A stretch of 64,000 nucleotides of DNA from positions 2,718,927-2,782,926 of the forward strand of contig CANTUZ010000004.1 in the NCBI GenBank assembly GCA_947846985.1, in the 5' to 3' direction. This DNA comes from Fratercula arctica (lineage: Eukaryota; Chordata; Aves; Charadriiformes; Alcidae). Position numbers and translations under genes: made by a program. The notes below the pieces were generated by a model that saw nothing but the letters and a program-made list of their open reading frames with translations, was not told the origin of the DNA and did no database searches. This document shows positions 38,079-49,753 of this stretch, piece after piece (the first letter of the stretch is position 1; each line of letters begins with the position of its first letter).

Positions 38079-40108
38079 GTCACATGAAAGGAGAGGACAC
38101 AGCATCACAGCAAAGAGTTGTTCAAGCCCAGCCTAGCCGCCTGTGCCAAGCTCAGCCTCTCCAGCAGGTCGTATCACCACATCCCTCTGCACAGGCTTTG
38201 ATTCCCGCTCAAGCTCCCGTTGTTCCTCCAGGGCAGTGGATGTGCTGGAGCTGCCCAGCCCAGCTTCCCCCTTGCTGCTGGTCCTGCTGGCAACGAGTTG
38301 GCCGTGGACTCACTTGAACGGGGTCCAGGTTTCCGAGGAGGCTTTGCAGCTTGCACCGAGCTTTTTCCGTAGTCGAACTGTCTACTTGAAAGCTCGATGA
38401 GATAGCGTTGCTTGAACAGAAGTTGTTGGCGTGTTCGAGCAGCGTAAAGAGACTTTAAACTGCAAATGAGAGTCTGCTGCTCTTAAGGCCCATTTACATC
38501 CTCAGAGGAGCGTTAAATGGCTCGATGAAACTGCAACTGGAAATCTGGCCATCATCCTTTCTCTTTTAGTGCTGACTCCTTCCTGCCTACAAGCCTGGCT
38601 CGGTGTCCATCCTCACAACGAGGGGCTGAAGAAATGAATTCCTTTTAATCGTTGCAGTGGTGGACGGGCTTGTGTCTGAAGGTGCTGGTGCTATTCGGTG
38701 CCTCACGCTGAGTGCAGCCAGCAGCTCAAAAACATGGCGAGCTGCTGACTTTCTCACCACATACCGTGCTGGGGTCCCGCGGGGGGGTCTCCAGTTTAAT
38801 ACATCTAGTGGTCCTTACAGGAAACAGCTCCTCCTGGGATGCGTGATTTCTGTGCTCCTCTGTCAATCTTGAGACTTTGCACTGCTTGGCTTTTTTCCGG
38901 TTTGGGGTCCTAGAGGTGTGGTAGCTTCGGGGCTAGGAATTATAATTTTTTTTAATTGCACTTTGTTGCTTTTAATCGTTGTGTTCCCTATTAGTCGTTC
39001 CATAACTTCTGGAAATTACAAGTGTTCTAGTTTGTCCTTTCGTGGAAGAAGAACTGCGGATTTTGATCCTGTTGCGTGTCTATTGATTCTGGCTGGTGCT
39101 GAAAGCTCTGCTTAGTCTAATCTCTTGTTTACCTCAGTAGGACGTTCACCGAAGTAAGAGCTGCAGTCACTGCCCCGGAATACATAAGTGAGGTTTAATA
39201 ATAGAAATCTTGCCTGCCAATCCTTAATAACCCTGATCAGTTGTACGCAGGTGAGTTGGCAGCGGTTCGCGTTCTACTGAACGTTCCCAGGGCTTTGACT
39301 TTGTCTCTGCGGGATCTCCCCCGTCCCGAGGCAAGGTATTACTGATGGCAAATGATGTTTTGTCGGGATCAATAGCCACTGCAGATTTAAACTTTTTTGA
39401 CGGTGAAGAACTAGGTGACTAATTTAAGCCAGCGGAAATGTGGACTCTAGCTGATCTTCATTCTGGGGTGAATAGGGCTGTGTGGAGTCTTTGAAAATAA
39501 GTCTTTGAAGGTAAAGAAATAATGATGCTGATGACATCCAGTTTCCCTGTCTTCAAGACGGACTTCATCAGTTCGAGACAAGCAAAAGCACATCCTTCAG
39601 CGTTACTTGATTCACTCATTTCTACTTAGAAGCATTAATTCAAGCTTCTGCCTCTCAGTTTGGCTCATTGCTGTTAGTGGAACCTGGGCAGGTTATTCTC
39701 CACCTCCTTTCGTTCTTCCTTGCTTCCTTTTTTTCCCTCTCCGCAACTCATTCTAAACAGACAACCTGGGCGTGCAGGTTGTCCGGGGTCTTCTTCTCAA
39801 GCGGCAGTGCTCTGAAAGGCGTCTAAGTTATCGAAGCTGTAGGTTATACGCAGCGAGAATATGGTGTCTCCCCATCCCCAACCCACCCTGAACTGATTAT
39901 TCAGACATAAACCTTCAGCATCTGAGGTGCCTGCATTCCCGCTGGGCCTGCAGACGTGCATGGAACACGTAGACCTCCCAAAATGGTCAGGGTCCGCGTC
40001 TCCATTTGAATTTCCATGGATGGTAATAAGGCAAAGCTGTGTCCCTTGTCTCGTATTCCTGCAGACAGCAAAGGGAATACAGGTTTTAGCTGATAACTAA
40101 GTTACTTT

Positions 40109-40132
40109 CTATATAAATGTCTATATAAATGT
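40109..40132 (+). repeat. Perfect 12-bp tandem duplication
   Basis: CTATATAAATGT occurs twice in direct succession. A TATA-like word is present in each, but no promoter context is seen. Confidence 0.85.
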
Positions 40133-40389
40133 TTTTTTCCTTTCCTAAGCTAGCTGTGGTATGAGAATCTCATTTTAATGTAACTAAATCAGTCTAAATT
40201 GCTAGACGTTCTTCGATCTGCCCGCTGGGGGAGAAAGTGTGGAGAGTGATTCTCTGCTGCTGAGAAATAGGAGGCTTCCAGGGATGAAGTGAGCTAATTG
40301 CCTTAACCCCACATTTTGCATTCCAGACTGTGATCGTGATCAAATCGCTAAGGTTTAGCAAACACCTAAGAGCTGCTTTTGTGTTTCAG

Positions 40390-40716
40390 GCCCCCTATGT
40401 GTTCAGAAACGAGGCCCTCCTCGTCCGCAGAGGGAAAATTGGAACGATAACAGAACTGTTGCTTGGTGTGAGAGACAGTGACAATCCTCAGGACGTTGTG
40501 CTGATGGTTTTAGAGCCTCCACGTCACGGGCGGCTGATAAAACCTCCTGGAGACTCGGCTTCTGCGGTCCACGTGTTCCACCTGGATGACCTTGCCGGCG
40601 GACTGCTGCGTTACGCTCACGATGGCTCCGACACTCGGGATGATGCCGTTCTGTTGCAAGTGAACGATGGGTACCACTTCCAGAACATCCTGTTCCACAT
40701 CAAGATTGCTCCCAAG
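40390..40716 (+). CDS. FRAS1: FRAS1 local exon 17: CSPG repeat 2, complete
   Basis: 327 bases, phase 0-0, 109 codons: one whole repeat in one exon. It reads APYVFRNEALLVRRG, then VRDSDNPQDVVLMV, EPPRHGRL, FHLDDLAGGLLRYAH and LLQVNDGYHF, ending KIAPK. All repeat landmarks are present, including D-S-D and P-R-H-G. Acceptor TGTGTTTCAG, donor CAAG|GTACGT. Confidence 0.94.
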
Positions 40717-41541
40717 GTACGTGCTGTGGCATAAACCCTCGCAGACAAATGAGAAGTCTGGAGAATTATCGCTACGTCCCTGAGGTGTCGCTAATCCCGC
40801 ATTACCGACAGGCTGTGGTCACAAGGGCAGGAGAAAGCAGGGGATTGATTGAGTTTTGGAGGTCACCTCAATTTTTGGTTTGCGACAGGAACGGTTCAGC
40901 TCAAAATGTGCAGCTTTGACAATTCGAAGTCCGCAGTTGCTTGGTAAAAAGATTTTCTGGAGTTGCAGGTGAGAGTTTTGCGAAGAATTAGAGAATTAGG
41001 GAAGGAGCGGATGGTGGGGACAGGGCTGATGAGAGAGGCAAACCAGTTAGCGGGCTGGTGGGAGTGTGGTGGGAGACACAAAAGGACCACGCCTGAACCA
41101 AACAACTTGGCCGATAAAGTGTATCACTGGTGCTTCGGTGGTGGTGGTGTCTCCTGCTGTTCACTCAGCGCTGCTCCGCTGAAATCTTTCACGTGGTGCG
41201 TCTTTCTGTTGGATAACTTGCCGAAGGACAGGGCACAGATACCTAGATTCAGAAATTATTAGCAAGTATTTTAATTTTTTGTTTCTTGCTTTTATTGCGG
41301 TTCGTAATTAAATAATGGTGGTTTGTCTCTTCTGTATTTGGAACATGAAGTGGCACTTTATATTAAATTTTACAGAGATTACAGCAGGAAAATGAGAAAC
41401 AGGGGTGCTTTTCCATTTGTTTAGGAAACAAACCCCAGCCAAACAAGGCATGAAGTACGTATGGTATGTGCGGTAGAGCCTTGAAAAAAATTAAGTTTTT
41501 AAAAGCTGAAGTGCTTGCAAGCATTTCAGTTCTGGTATTGT

Positions 41542-41588
41542 AAAAAAAAAAAAAAACAAAAACAAACAAACAAACAAACAAAAAAAAC
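41542..41588 (+). repeat. (AAAC)n simple repeat with flanking A runs
   Basis: An A run, then about six AAAC units, then an A run. Simple repeat; length likely variable. Confidence 0.88.
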
Positions 41589-43422
41589 AGAAGGAAAAAA
41601 AGCTGAAAACGTCCTTATCCCTTAGTTAATGTGAAAGGCTAATGAAAAAATAGAGCTGGCAGAGAAGCCGTCTGCTGTTGGCAGTCTTTTTACGTACGGA
41701 TCTGAGAATTACACAATCTCTCGAGCGCTTCTGCTGTGTGACATGGAGTTAGGAGCCGCTGATGTTAGTCCTCTTTTGTCCCCCGCTCCGCTGTGTCACA
41801 GCACGTTGGGCATGAAAACTTTCAGCCGGGTTTACAAGCGCTACGTGCGTCTGTGTAGTGAGCACAAGGAGGGACTCGTGCCGTTTGGACCCTGCGGGTG
41901 CTCCTAAAGCCGCGGCAGTAATTAATGATAATTAGTGGCATGACTCACACATCAGCCTGGGAACGAAAAAGGGGCTGCTTTCAAGGCTGGTGCTGAGTTA
42001 TTAAACTCCTGGAATCAAAGCAGCCCTGCCTGCGGTTTCCTTACCCGGATCACTTACGTGGCCCTAAGGAGCTTCTGTATGACCAGAAGGACTCTAAAAG
42101 CGCCTGGACGCCACTCTGTGTTGTTTGTAACACGTTTTAATTTTTTTGCTATTGATTAAGCAGGTTCTCGTAAATGCCCGTACGGGTTGATTGCTGAGTA
42201 GTTTCTTTTATTGGCCAGTTTTGCGCTCCCTTGTCTCTCATTTTCTTCCCGAGTGCAACACTGGGCTACGGAGAAGAATGAAGGTGGTGACAGAGGTGAG
42301 AGCGGAGCAGCTTTTAGTGTGAGGGTAGAGCTGGCAGATACCCAGCTCCTGCCCCATCCTAGTGATCGTCTGTGTGGAGTAGCCTCGGGAACAGAAATGC
42401 GCGCAGGGTTTGGTTCTGAAAAGGCGCTGTTGAGACACACACGCAAAGGCACTTGTTTTTTTTTTTTCCCCTTGGCGTACACCAAAGATGGCTAAAGAGC
42501 CTGGTAGGACCCTGGCTGGGGCTGGGGGACTTCAAGGTGTGTTTTTATAACCACGTTACTTGCCTGAGTGCACTTGTTATAATGGGCTTCTGGATGGTTT
42601 TACATAGTGAGAACTGGTGTGAAAGGCCATTTCTAGGATTCCTATTCACTGGGCTCAGACAGCGTAATTCTCAGCCGTTAATCCACAGGAGCGGTGCGGT
42701 GGAAGTGGGAAAACGTAAACGAAGGACAGCGTAACCTTCCAAATATTGTGAATTAGAGGGTTTTATTTCTTCACAGCGGGTATGCCTGGTTTTCTGCAAG
42801 GTGCTTTTTTCAGTCCCTTTGGTTGCTACCAGCCTGCTTTTCCCTATTTGCCCCCGTCCAAACGCTTCGTCTGACCTGCTGCAGTCTGAACCGCTGGCCT
42901 CTATTGTCAGAGCTCTTAATAATGATTTGCACTGCTGTATATTTTTGTTGACGTTCTCAAACAATTACAGCTTCTGTGAAGTTAATTCGAGACCTGCCGG
43001 TGCTTCGTTTTTGGCTGAGCACCACCGGTGGTGCTCCAATGGGGAATAAGGAGCCCATGCCCTAGAAAATGGGATCGCAGACTATGGACTGTAAGTCGGA
43101 AGGAGCTCAGACCTACCCGCATGTCACCTGCCCATCCCTGACGGGATACGGAAGCCTTTCTTTTCCGAGAGAGTGGGGGGAATGCAGGAAAAAGACAAAA
43201 GATGTTTATTCTAGGAGTGTGTTGGACCTCTAGAGGAGACCCAGCCAAGGGAGGTCTCCGAGATATTTGCAAGGCACTGCGTCTTGTGCCCTCCCTGGGG
43301 GAAGGTAGGTGAAGAATGGACCAGGGAGCATGTTGGCCTGCCTGGGCTCTCCAAAAACACTTTTCCCACGCTGTGAATTCCTTCCCAACGGTTTGCTAAC
43401 TGTGTGCTGAGCTATCAGTGTT

Positions 43423-43453
43423 AAAAAAATAAATAAATAAATAAAAAAAAAAA
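43423..43453 (+). repeat. (AAAT)n simple repeat with A runs
   Basis: Several AAAT units flanked by A runs. Simple repeat. Confidence 0.88.
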
Positions 43454-44354
43454 TCTACTGCGATTCTAGTGTTTTGCTGAACCCAGGGTGAGCACTCAGA
43501 TCAGACAATAGCTTGTCGCTAAATATATTTTGTAAAAAGACGACCAAGCAAAAAGAGCTGTTTCCTGACTGTGTTCTTAATAACAAGCAGGATCGCAGCA
43601 TCAAAGCCAGGTGGAAATGCTCTTACAAAATGTGCGACTGGTTTAATGTGGCCAGTGAAGGAATCATGTCGTTACCGAAAAGCCAAAGGGTTCCGTGTTT
43701 ATAGCGAAACCCCAACCTTGCGTTTAATTAACATTCGCTTTGAAGTATTTTCTTTTCAAACAGTGCATTTTGCCTGTTACTCTCTGTGGTGTGGCTAGTC
43801 CCGCTTTTCTCTCCCTACGCAATAAATCCGGGGACCTTTCTGACCTTTTTAGTTTGTTTCCTGGTCCAGAGTTACGCTTGTATGTGTGATGTGATGGAAT
43901 CGATAAGGTCAGGGGAAAGTTATCATAGATATTGGCAGGGTTCTCTTGGCTGGCACAGGGTCTGGTTTTCTTCTCCGCTGTTCTTTAAAAAAATAAGGCA
44001 ACCATTGTGCCGGGAAGCTCTTGACCTGACACGGTCGAAGATCACGCGGCATTTGAAAAAAGAACACTGTGCAAAATAAGTACAGTACAAAGTAAATCTG
44101 TGAAAGTAGCTCAGCAGCCGCGTCAAAATGGAGGTGAGAAATCATCCTTTAGTGTGATTCTGTCTCACAAACGTCTTTTTAGCTCTCTCTACTGTCTCTG
44201 TTGCAGATTCAGAAGAACATGAGTCATTTATCAGTTTTGGGGTGACGCAGGGTTCTGTGGAGTAGTAAATGAGGAGGAAGATGCCACTTATGTGGAACAG
44301 TCAGGATTTTGACTGATTATGCAGTTCGCCACAGCCAGTTTCGAGGTGAATCTC

Positions 44355-44790
44355 CAGAAATCAAGAAGAAAAGTCACATTTACAGCAACTGGGCTTATAA
44401 GAAAAAAACCGTGTCACAGAAGAGGTCACCGGGGATTTTGGTGGCCTGTCCAACAGAGCTAACGAAGTAATTTAGAGCCAAAAAGGGCTAATATAATCCT
44501 TGAATGCCAGAGCAGCGTTACCGAAGTATGTGAAAATAGTAGTGAAACCATGCCTGCATCCAGTCCTGACATCCACGTTTCAAGAAGCGTGAATGAATAC
44601 CAGATAAATTTGAAAAATTTGCCGCAGGAATAATTTGAAGGTTAGAAATCCCACCAAAGTGGCAAAAGACTTTGACGGACGCTCAGGCAGACTTCAGTTT
44701 TAGAGAAGTGGTGAAGAGATGACTTGACCATGGGTGTAAGTCCCCACGTGGAGAGAAGATACTTGATCTAAAAGTCTTCCTACAAATGTG
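44355..44790 (+). mobile_element. Degenerate ancient CR1 LINE 3' portion
   Basis: Words in CR1 order: 'aatataatccttgaatgc', a segment near 44560 like 'tccagt...tgcccacaatt caagaa', 'gataaatttgaaaa', 'gaggtt..gagatgacttgac' and 'tagcttagc'. They resemble an old, highly diverged CR1 family in sense orientation. Edges are approximate and the match is from memory of the consensus. Confidence 0.5.
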
Positions 44791-45569
44791 TTCTAGCTTA
44801 GCAAAAAAAGCGATGCGGGTTTGGTGCAGTAGCTACTAAGTGAAATTTGTGTATCTGATTTCTGAATGTTAAACTGCCTCTGTTCAAGCAAAGGATGGAA
44901 AACCATCATAGTTCACGTTTCTGCCAAAAATTCATCATTAGTATTTGCGTACCCTGAAGTTCCTTTTTCCCCTATTGTGTAGAAAAGCATGAGGTTGGTC
45001 TTGAACCTGGGTTTGCTCATGAAGAGCCTCTACAGTTGTGTGTAGAGATAGTGGAGGTGCCACAGGGAGATAGTTTTGAATGGGTAAGAAGCTGTTGTTC
45101 TCTAAGTACCTTTGAAAGGTGGGTATTTTTAGGAATGAAATGAAGAGACGTGATAGAAAATGTGGATCAAATCAAACTAGCGTAGGAGACTGGATGCTTT
45201 TTTTTCAGATGTTGTTTCCACTGTGCTGTGGAGGTCAATTCTGTCAAGACATGTCAAAAGTCAAGCGGAGAGAGAACAAGGGTGGTGGGAAAAGACAAAA
45301 TTATGGAGGGACACGCAGGTCAAGAAGGTTTAGGGTCAGCAATAGGAAATTAGAAACATTGGAGAACAAGGTCAGTTCTACAGGGTGACAGCTGGGTCCG
45401 AGGGACGTAGGTGAAGGATGCAAAACCATTTCTTGAAGCAGTCAGCCAGGGTTGAATGCATGAGAAATTCCAAAATATCCTTGATCCTTTTCACTTGAAA
45501 ATCTGTTTCCATCAGTGCGGTGTCGCTGACATTGAGTTAAGCCTTTTTCTGCTGTCCCCCTGCATGCAG

Positions 45570-45723
45570 AACGACAGAAGCCCTCAGCTGGTGACAAATT
45601 CCCTGGTCTGGGTGCCCCAGGGAGGCATGCTGCAGATCTCCAGGACAATTCTGCACGCCGAGCTACCCGGTGCTCGTGACTCCGAGATAACCTACACCAT
45701 CATCAAGGACCAGCCAAGACACG
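45570..45723 (+). CDS. FRAS1: FRAS1 local exon 18: start of CSPG repeat 3
   Basis: 154 bases, in phase 0, out phase 1. It reads NDRSPQLVTNSLVWVPQGG, then ELPGARDSEITYTI and DQPRHG. The usual D-x-D strand is altered here (ARDSE). The intron falls inside the Gly codon of P-R-H-G. Acceptor TGCATGCAG, donor CACG|GTAAAT. Confidence 0.93.
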
Positions 45724-48700
45724 GTAAATATTTTCAGAGTTCTCTTGTCAAAAAACAGCTGTGGGGTGTTGCTTTTCACCCCACATGTCCCAAGGTGTCC
45801 ATCTGCTAAATAAAAATGTGCAAGGTTCTGGTTACTTCTGGGGAAAAGACCTATGGGAATATGGTTCTTCCGTGGTATTTTGCCCACAACAAATAAGCAT
45901 TTGAGGGAACGTTTCCTTATAATACTATGCTGAATAAGTGCTGCTGACCTCATCTTTTTCCAGTTCAAATGAGCATGCAAAGTAATGAAGCACTATCATC
46001 CTGCCTGGTTATCCGAAGTTCTGCAGCTGCGCTTCCCTAGAGGAATGCTGGTGGATTTACAGCCTTGGGAGGGCAGATTCTTACTCATTGCCAAAAGATA
46101 ATATGCTACGATGAACGTCTAGTTTAAGAGCAGCGTAGAGTAGTATCTACCTCTAGAAAACGCTGAGCAAAAGCTTACCGTGAAGAATTGGAGAACTCCC
46201 TAAATTCCACGACATTTGATTTAATTTCTACTAATGGAAGGGGTTATTGACTGAAGCGGAAATTGTTGACATGCGCATCCATATATAATTCTTGTCTCCA
46301 AATTCCTTCTGAGAGGCTCTGATCTCATCTCTCAGAGTAAGGGCTTTCACGAGCAGCCCCACGCGTAGGACTGCAGCTTAGAGAATATCTTCTGAGCCCA
46401 AGCCAAGGAGGAGCGTGGAAGGTGCCGGGATTTGCAGCTGAGATGTAGAGTGGGGCTGATGGTTGGACTCGATGATCCCAAGGGTCTCTTCCAACCTAAA
46501 TGATTCTATGATTCTATGAGACACAAACTGAGAGAAACTGGATGGAAAAGAGAGGACGTCATCTGTGGAGGGAAAGGAAGTACGGAGAGAAAAGAAAAAT
46601 ACTCTTTTCCCGCTCAGCATCACTGTTTTCTTCACTAGAACTGTGTCTTTAAATAATATATTTTTGCACTTCCATGAAATTATATCATCGATTTTAATTG
46701 TCTGAGCCTGATAAAATTCGAGGATCCCTTTAGCAGCATCGGTGCTGGTTTTTTTACCTTTTGCTGGAAGGATGGGCTGGTTTCCACAACAGCTGCCAGT
46801 ACCTGATGGAAACAGAGATTATGTTATTTTTGCAATTTAGAAGAGAAGTAATTAATTCGTATTCCCCCTTTAGTTTACTGCAAATGAAGGAATGTCTTCT
46901 CATATTTAATAAGCATTTACATGAAAACAAGAATTTTTCCCTGAGGAGCTTGTCTCCTGCTGCCTAACCAACCCTAACCAAAATTTATAATCCTGTATTT
47001 GTATCACCGTAATTATCTCTACTGTAATTAATTGCAGCAACACAAATGGGTTCGTAGCTGCAGGTGAGGAATAAGCAGTAGAAATCAATGAACTTCAACA
47101 TTTTATCTAAAATACTATTTCACCGAAAGGGAGTTAAAAAGTAAGACAGAGAAATGCAGGAAACGTGTCCTTAATGAAGGAGGGCTTATCTGCCTATCTT
47201 AGTATTTGAGTAATGGAAAAGATATTCATACCTGTAGAAAATACATAATTTGATTTTTAGATGGGAAAGAAAACCGCTTTAGAATTATCTACTACATATA
47301 GCCCAAGCGCGTGGACCAAGAAGGCTTCTTGCCCTTTATTTCGAGACTCTGAAACCAAAGCAAAAGGCTGTAATTAGGGAAGGAGGGTCCCTGTCCGGAT
47401 CCCCTCCTGCTGCAGGGCTTGATGCGGTTCTGTGTGATTGGGCACCGGCGAGAGGCTGATCTTTCTAAGGATCTCTTTATGCCGGACCTCTTGTTTTATC
47501 CCTAGAAATAGAACCGGTGTCTTACCCGGCCCTCCTCCCAGCACGCAGGATGCCTCAACACGGCTCTGTTACCTGCCAAAAATAACGCGCTTCTGTACGA
47601 GTAGGTATCGTGACACCCTAAGCTGCTCCACGTGAGGTACCTTCTTAGAGGATGAACTCTCCAATTCCAATGAGGAGTGATGCAAGCGCCCACTCTTCTT
47701 AAAACGCAGGAGACCGCAGTGCCTGAATCCTCGAGACAGCTTTGGAAATCGCAACTTTATAGTCTCCATATATTTTAATAAATTGCCTGAGCGTGCCCAA
47801 GTTGTACATCCGTGTGTGTAACCAACGAACAGGTGCTTTTCTGTTTAAAAAAAAAAATGCGTTTCAGGTGAAATGGTAATCATGAACTACATAAGTAAAC
47901 ATCGCAGAGTTCTTCAGTCTGATCGCATTAAATATTAATTTATAAGACAACACGCAGACCTGCGTCTTGCTTAACACAGCTGTGTGTTCTAATTGTTTCT
48001 CCTCTTTGGGAGGGATAAACAACTTGCAGGCCCTGACTCCTTTGGGTATGTGATTGGCGTCTTTAGAAATCCCACGGAAGATTAAGGTGGTGAGCTCCCA
48101 TGAGCAAAAGCATAAGACGGGGAGTGCAATTAGGGCCCTGATAAGGGAATATTAGCGTAAGAGTTTGATGATAAAATGGAAGTGTGATATTTCAGCCTGC
48201 TGAATTATTCTCTTATTACTCCGACGGTTTGGGGGTGGTTTTGGGGAGACGAAGCGGGAGAGCGTATGATGGGTGTTTTGCGTAACAGAATGATTAATGC
48301 TGTAAGGAGAGGCGAAGGGATTTGTAATACATGCGGCCTCTCAGTTGGTAGCCATGAGGGATACTCTCAAAGACTAATAGAAAAGCACAATGTACGACTC
48401 ACAAGTTATTTAAAGAGCAGCTAAATTATATATACTCAAGAATAGTAAAGATAGGGGAAACATATCCTTTTTTCACAGATCATATATTAACTCCAAACCA
48501 AGTGAATTACATTGTAAAATAGAAAAATATGCCATTTGTTTCAGTGCTATAGCTCTTTGTCAGGTTTTAATTCCGTTTCTGTGGGCGGTTGGGAATAAAC
48601 GGTCACATCAATGAAACTGCTGACCCAAGTTTTGATACCCTTCTCTTGGCTCTTTGAGTAATTTTATTAGAATGATGTTTTTGGATTAAAGTGTGTTGAG

Positions 48701-49574
48701 CAGGAGTAGTGACATCAAAATCCAGCCCTTGCAGGCGTCTGTGTGGAAAGCCGATGGACCAGGGCGACGTGCCCCCGACCTGCTCTTCTCTCTCTTATCT
48801 ACCATGAAGCCAGTGATGTTTCGGTCCAGCCGAGAATCTGTTTCTAATACAAAAATCAGAAATAAGCTGGACGTTGGAGATAGAAACGCTACATACTCTT
48901 TGGAGGAAAAGCTACAAGCCAGGACGTGCGCACTTTCTGTACAGCCTGTGATAGAGGGGTCCGTTACTGTCTCTGGTCAAGAGCTCTTTTTCACTTGAAG
49001 ATTTCTGTTCAGAGAAGTCGCTTGAGTATACTTTTTGGCATAATAAGTACCCAAAAGAGCTGACCTTGAAAAAAATTAGTATGCTGTATTCCGATGCTCC
49101 CGTTGTACCCTTGAGGGGAAGACGGAGAGTCTGCTGCAGTGCTTTTTAACCCTTTCTGGGTCTCACGTCTCTCTCGGCCCTTCGCAGGAACTCCAGAATG
49201 GCCTTTGCGTCTTTTTTTTTTCTGCTCAGTTTATGGAACAGGCACGTTTCAAGGTTGAAACGGGCTGGTCAGCGGGCAGAATGACGTTTTGGGAGTTTAA
49301 AGTTGCAGATCCTCTTTTTTGCTTGACGGCGTATTTCTTCTGTGTCCCTTTGACAAAAGAGGAGATAAAATTTCCCGGTGTCAGTGGGATGTTGCAAGGT
49401 CCATTAGTGGCTTTCAGGAGCTCTTCTGCTGTTTTTGTTAGTCACGCTAGATGGAAAAAACGTAAGCCTGGATGGACATTTGGTTTTGGATGCTCGTTAG
49501 TTGGTGAAAAGGCATCTATTCCTCCTTGTGTTCTCACAAGCTGTGCCCTGGTTGTTCGTCTTTGCTTTTCCCAG
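45724..49574 (+). other. FRAS1: Intron 18 (3.9 kb)
   Basis: Phase-1 GT-AG intron. It holds a CR1 3' end (46453-46519) and, around 47860-48500, a repeat-free AT-rich stretch that looks like a possible conserved non-coding element. A 101-codon open frame at 48693-48998 has no recognisable domain. Confidence 0.8.
46453..46519 (+). mobile_element. CR1 LINE 3' end, sense orientation
   Basis: 'ggttggactcgatgatcc', 'ggtctcttccaacctaaa' and a double 'gattctat' tail. Typical CR1 3' terminus, little decayed, severely 5'-truncated. Confidence 0.9.
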
Positions 49575-49753
49575 GTGAAGTGGTGCTTCTGGTCCCAATG
49601 CCGGCAGATGGCCCAGCAGGCTCGTGGCAGCTTTTGCCTGATGGAAGAGCAGCCTCACCTACAACCTCTTTTACCCAGCAGGACATCAACGAAGGCATCG
49701 TGTGGTACAGGCACTCTGGATCTGAAGTGGAGAGTGACTCCTTCCAATTCCAG
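49575..49753 (+). CDS. FRAS1: FRAS1 local exon 19: middle and end of CSPG repeat 3
   Basis: 179 bases, in phase 1, out phase 0. It reads GEVVLLVPMPADGPAGSW, then FTQQDINEGIVWYRHSGSE and SDSFQFQ. The F-T-Q-x-D-I-x-x-G motif is intact. Acceptor TTTTCCCAG, donor CCAG|GTACGT. Confidence 0.93.

Larger units (their letters stand above)
37319..40389 (+). other. FRAS1: Intron 16 (3.1 kb)
   Basis: Phase-0 GT-AG intron. It holds a two-copy 22-base tandem repeat (37959-38003) next to a CR1 3' end (38009-38078), and a perfect 12-base direct repeat at 40109-40132. No exon is recognised. Confidence 0.8.
40717..45569 (+). other. FRAS1: Intron 17 (4.9 kb)
   Basis: Phase-0 GT-AG intron. It contains an AAAC-type simple repeat (41542-41588), an AAAT-type simple repeat (43423-43453) and a degenerate CR1 stretch (about 44355-44790). 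No exon is recognised. Confidence 0.8.
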
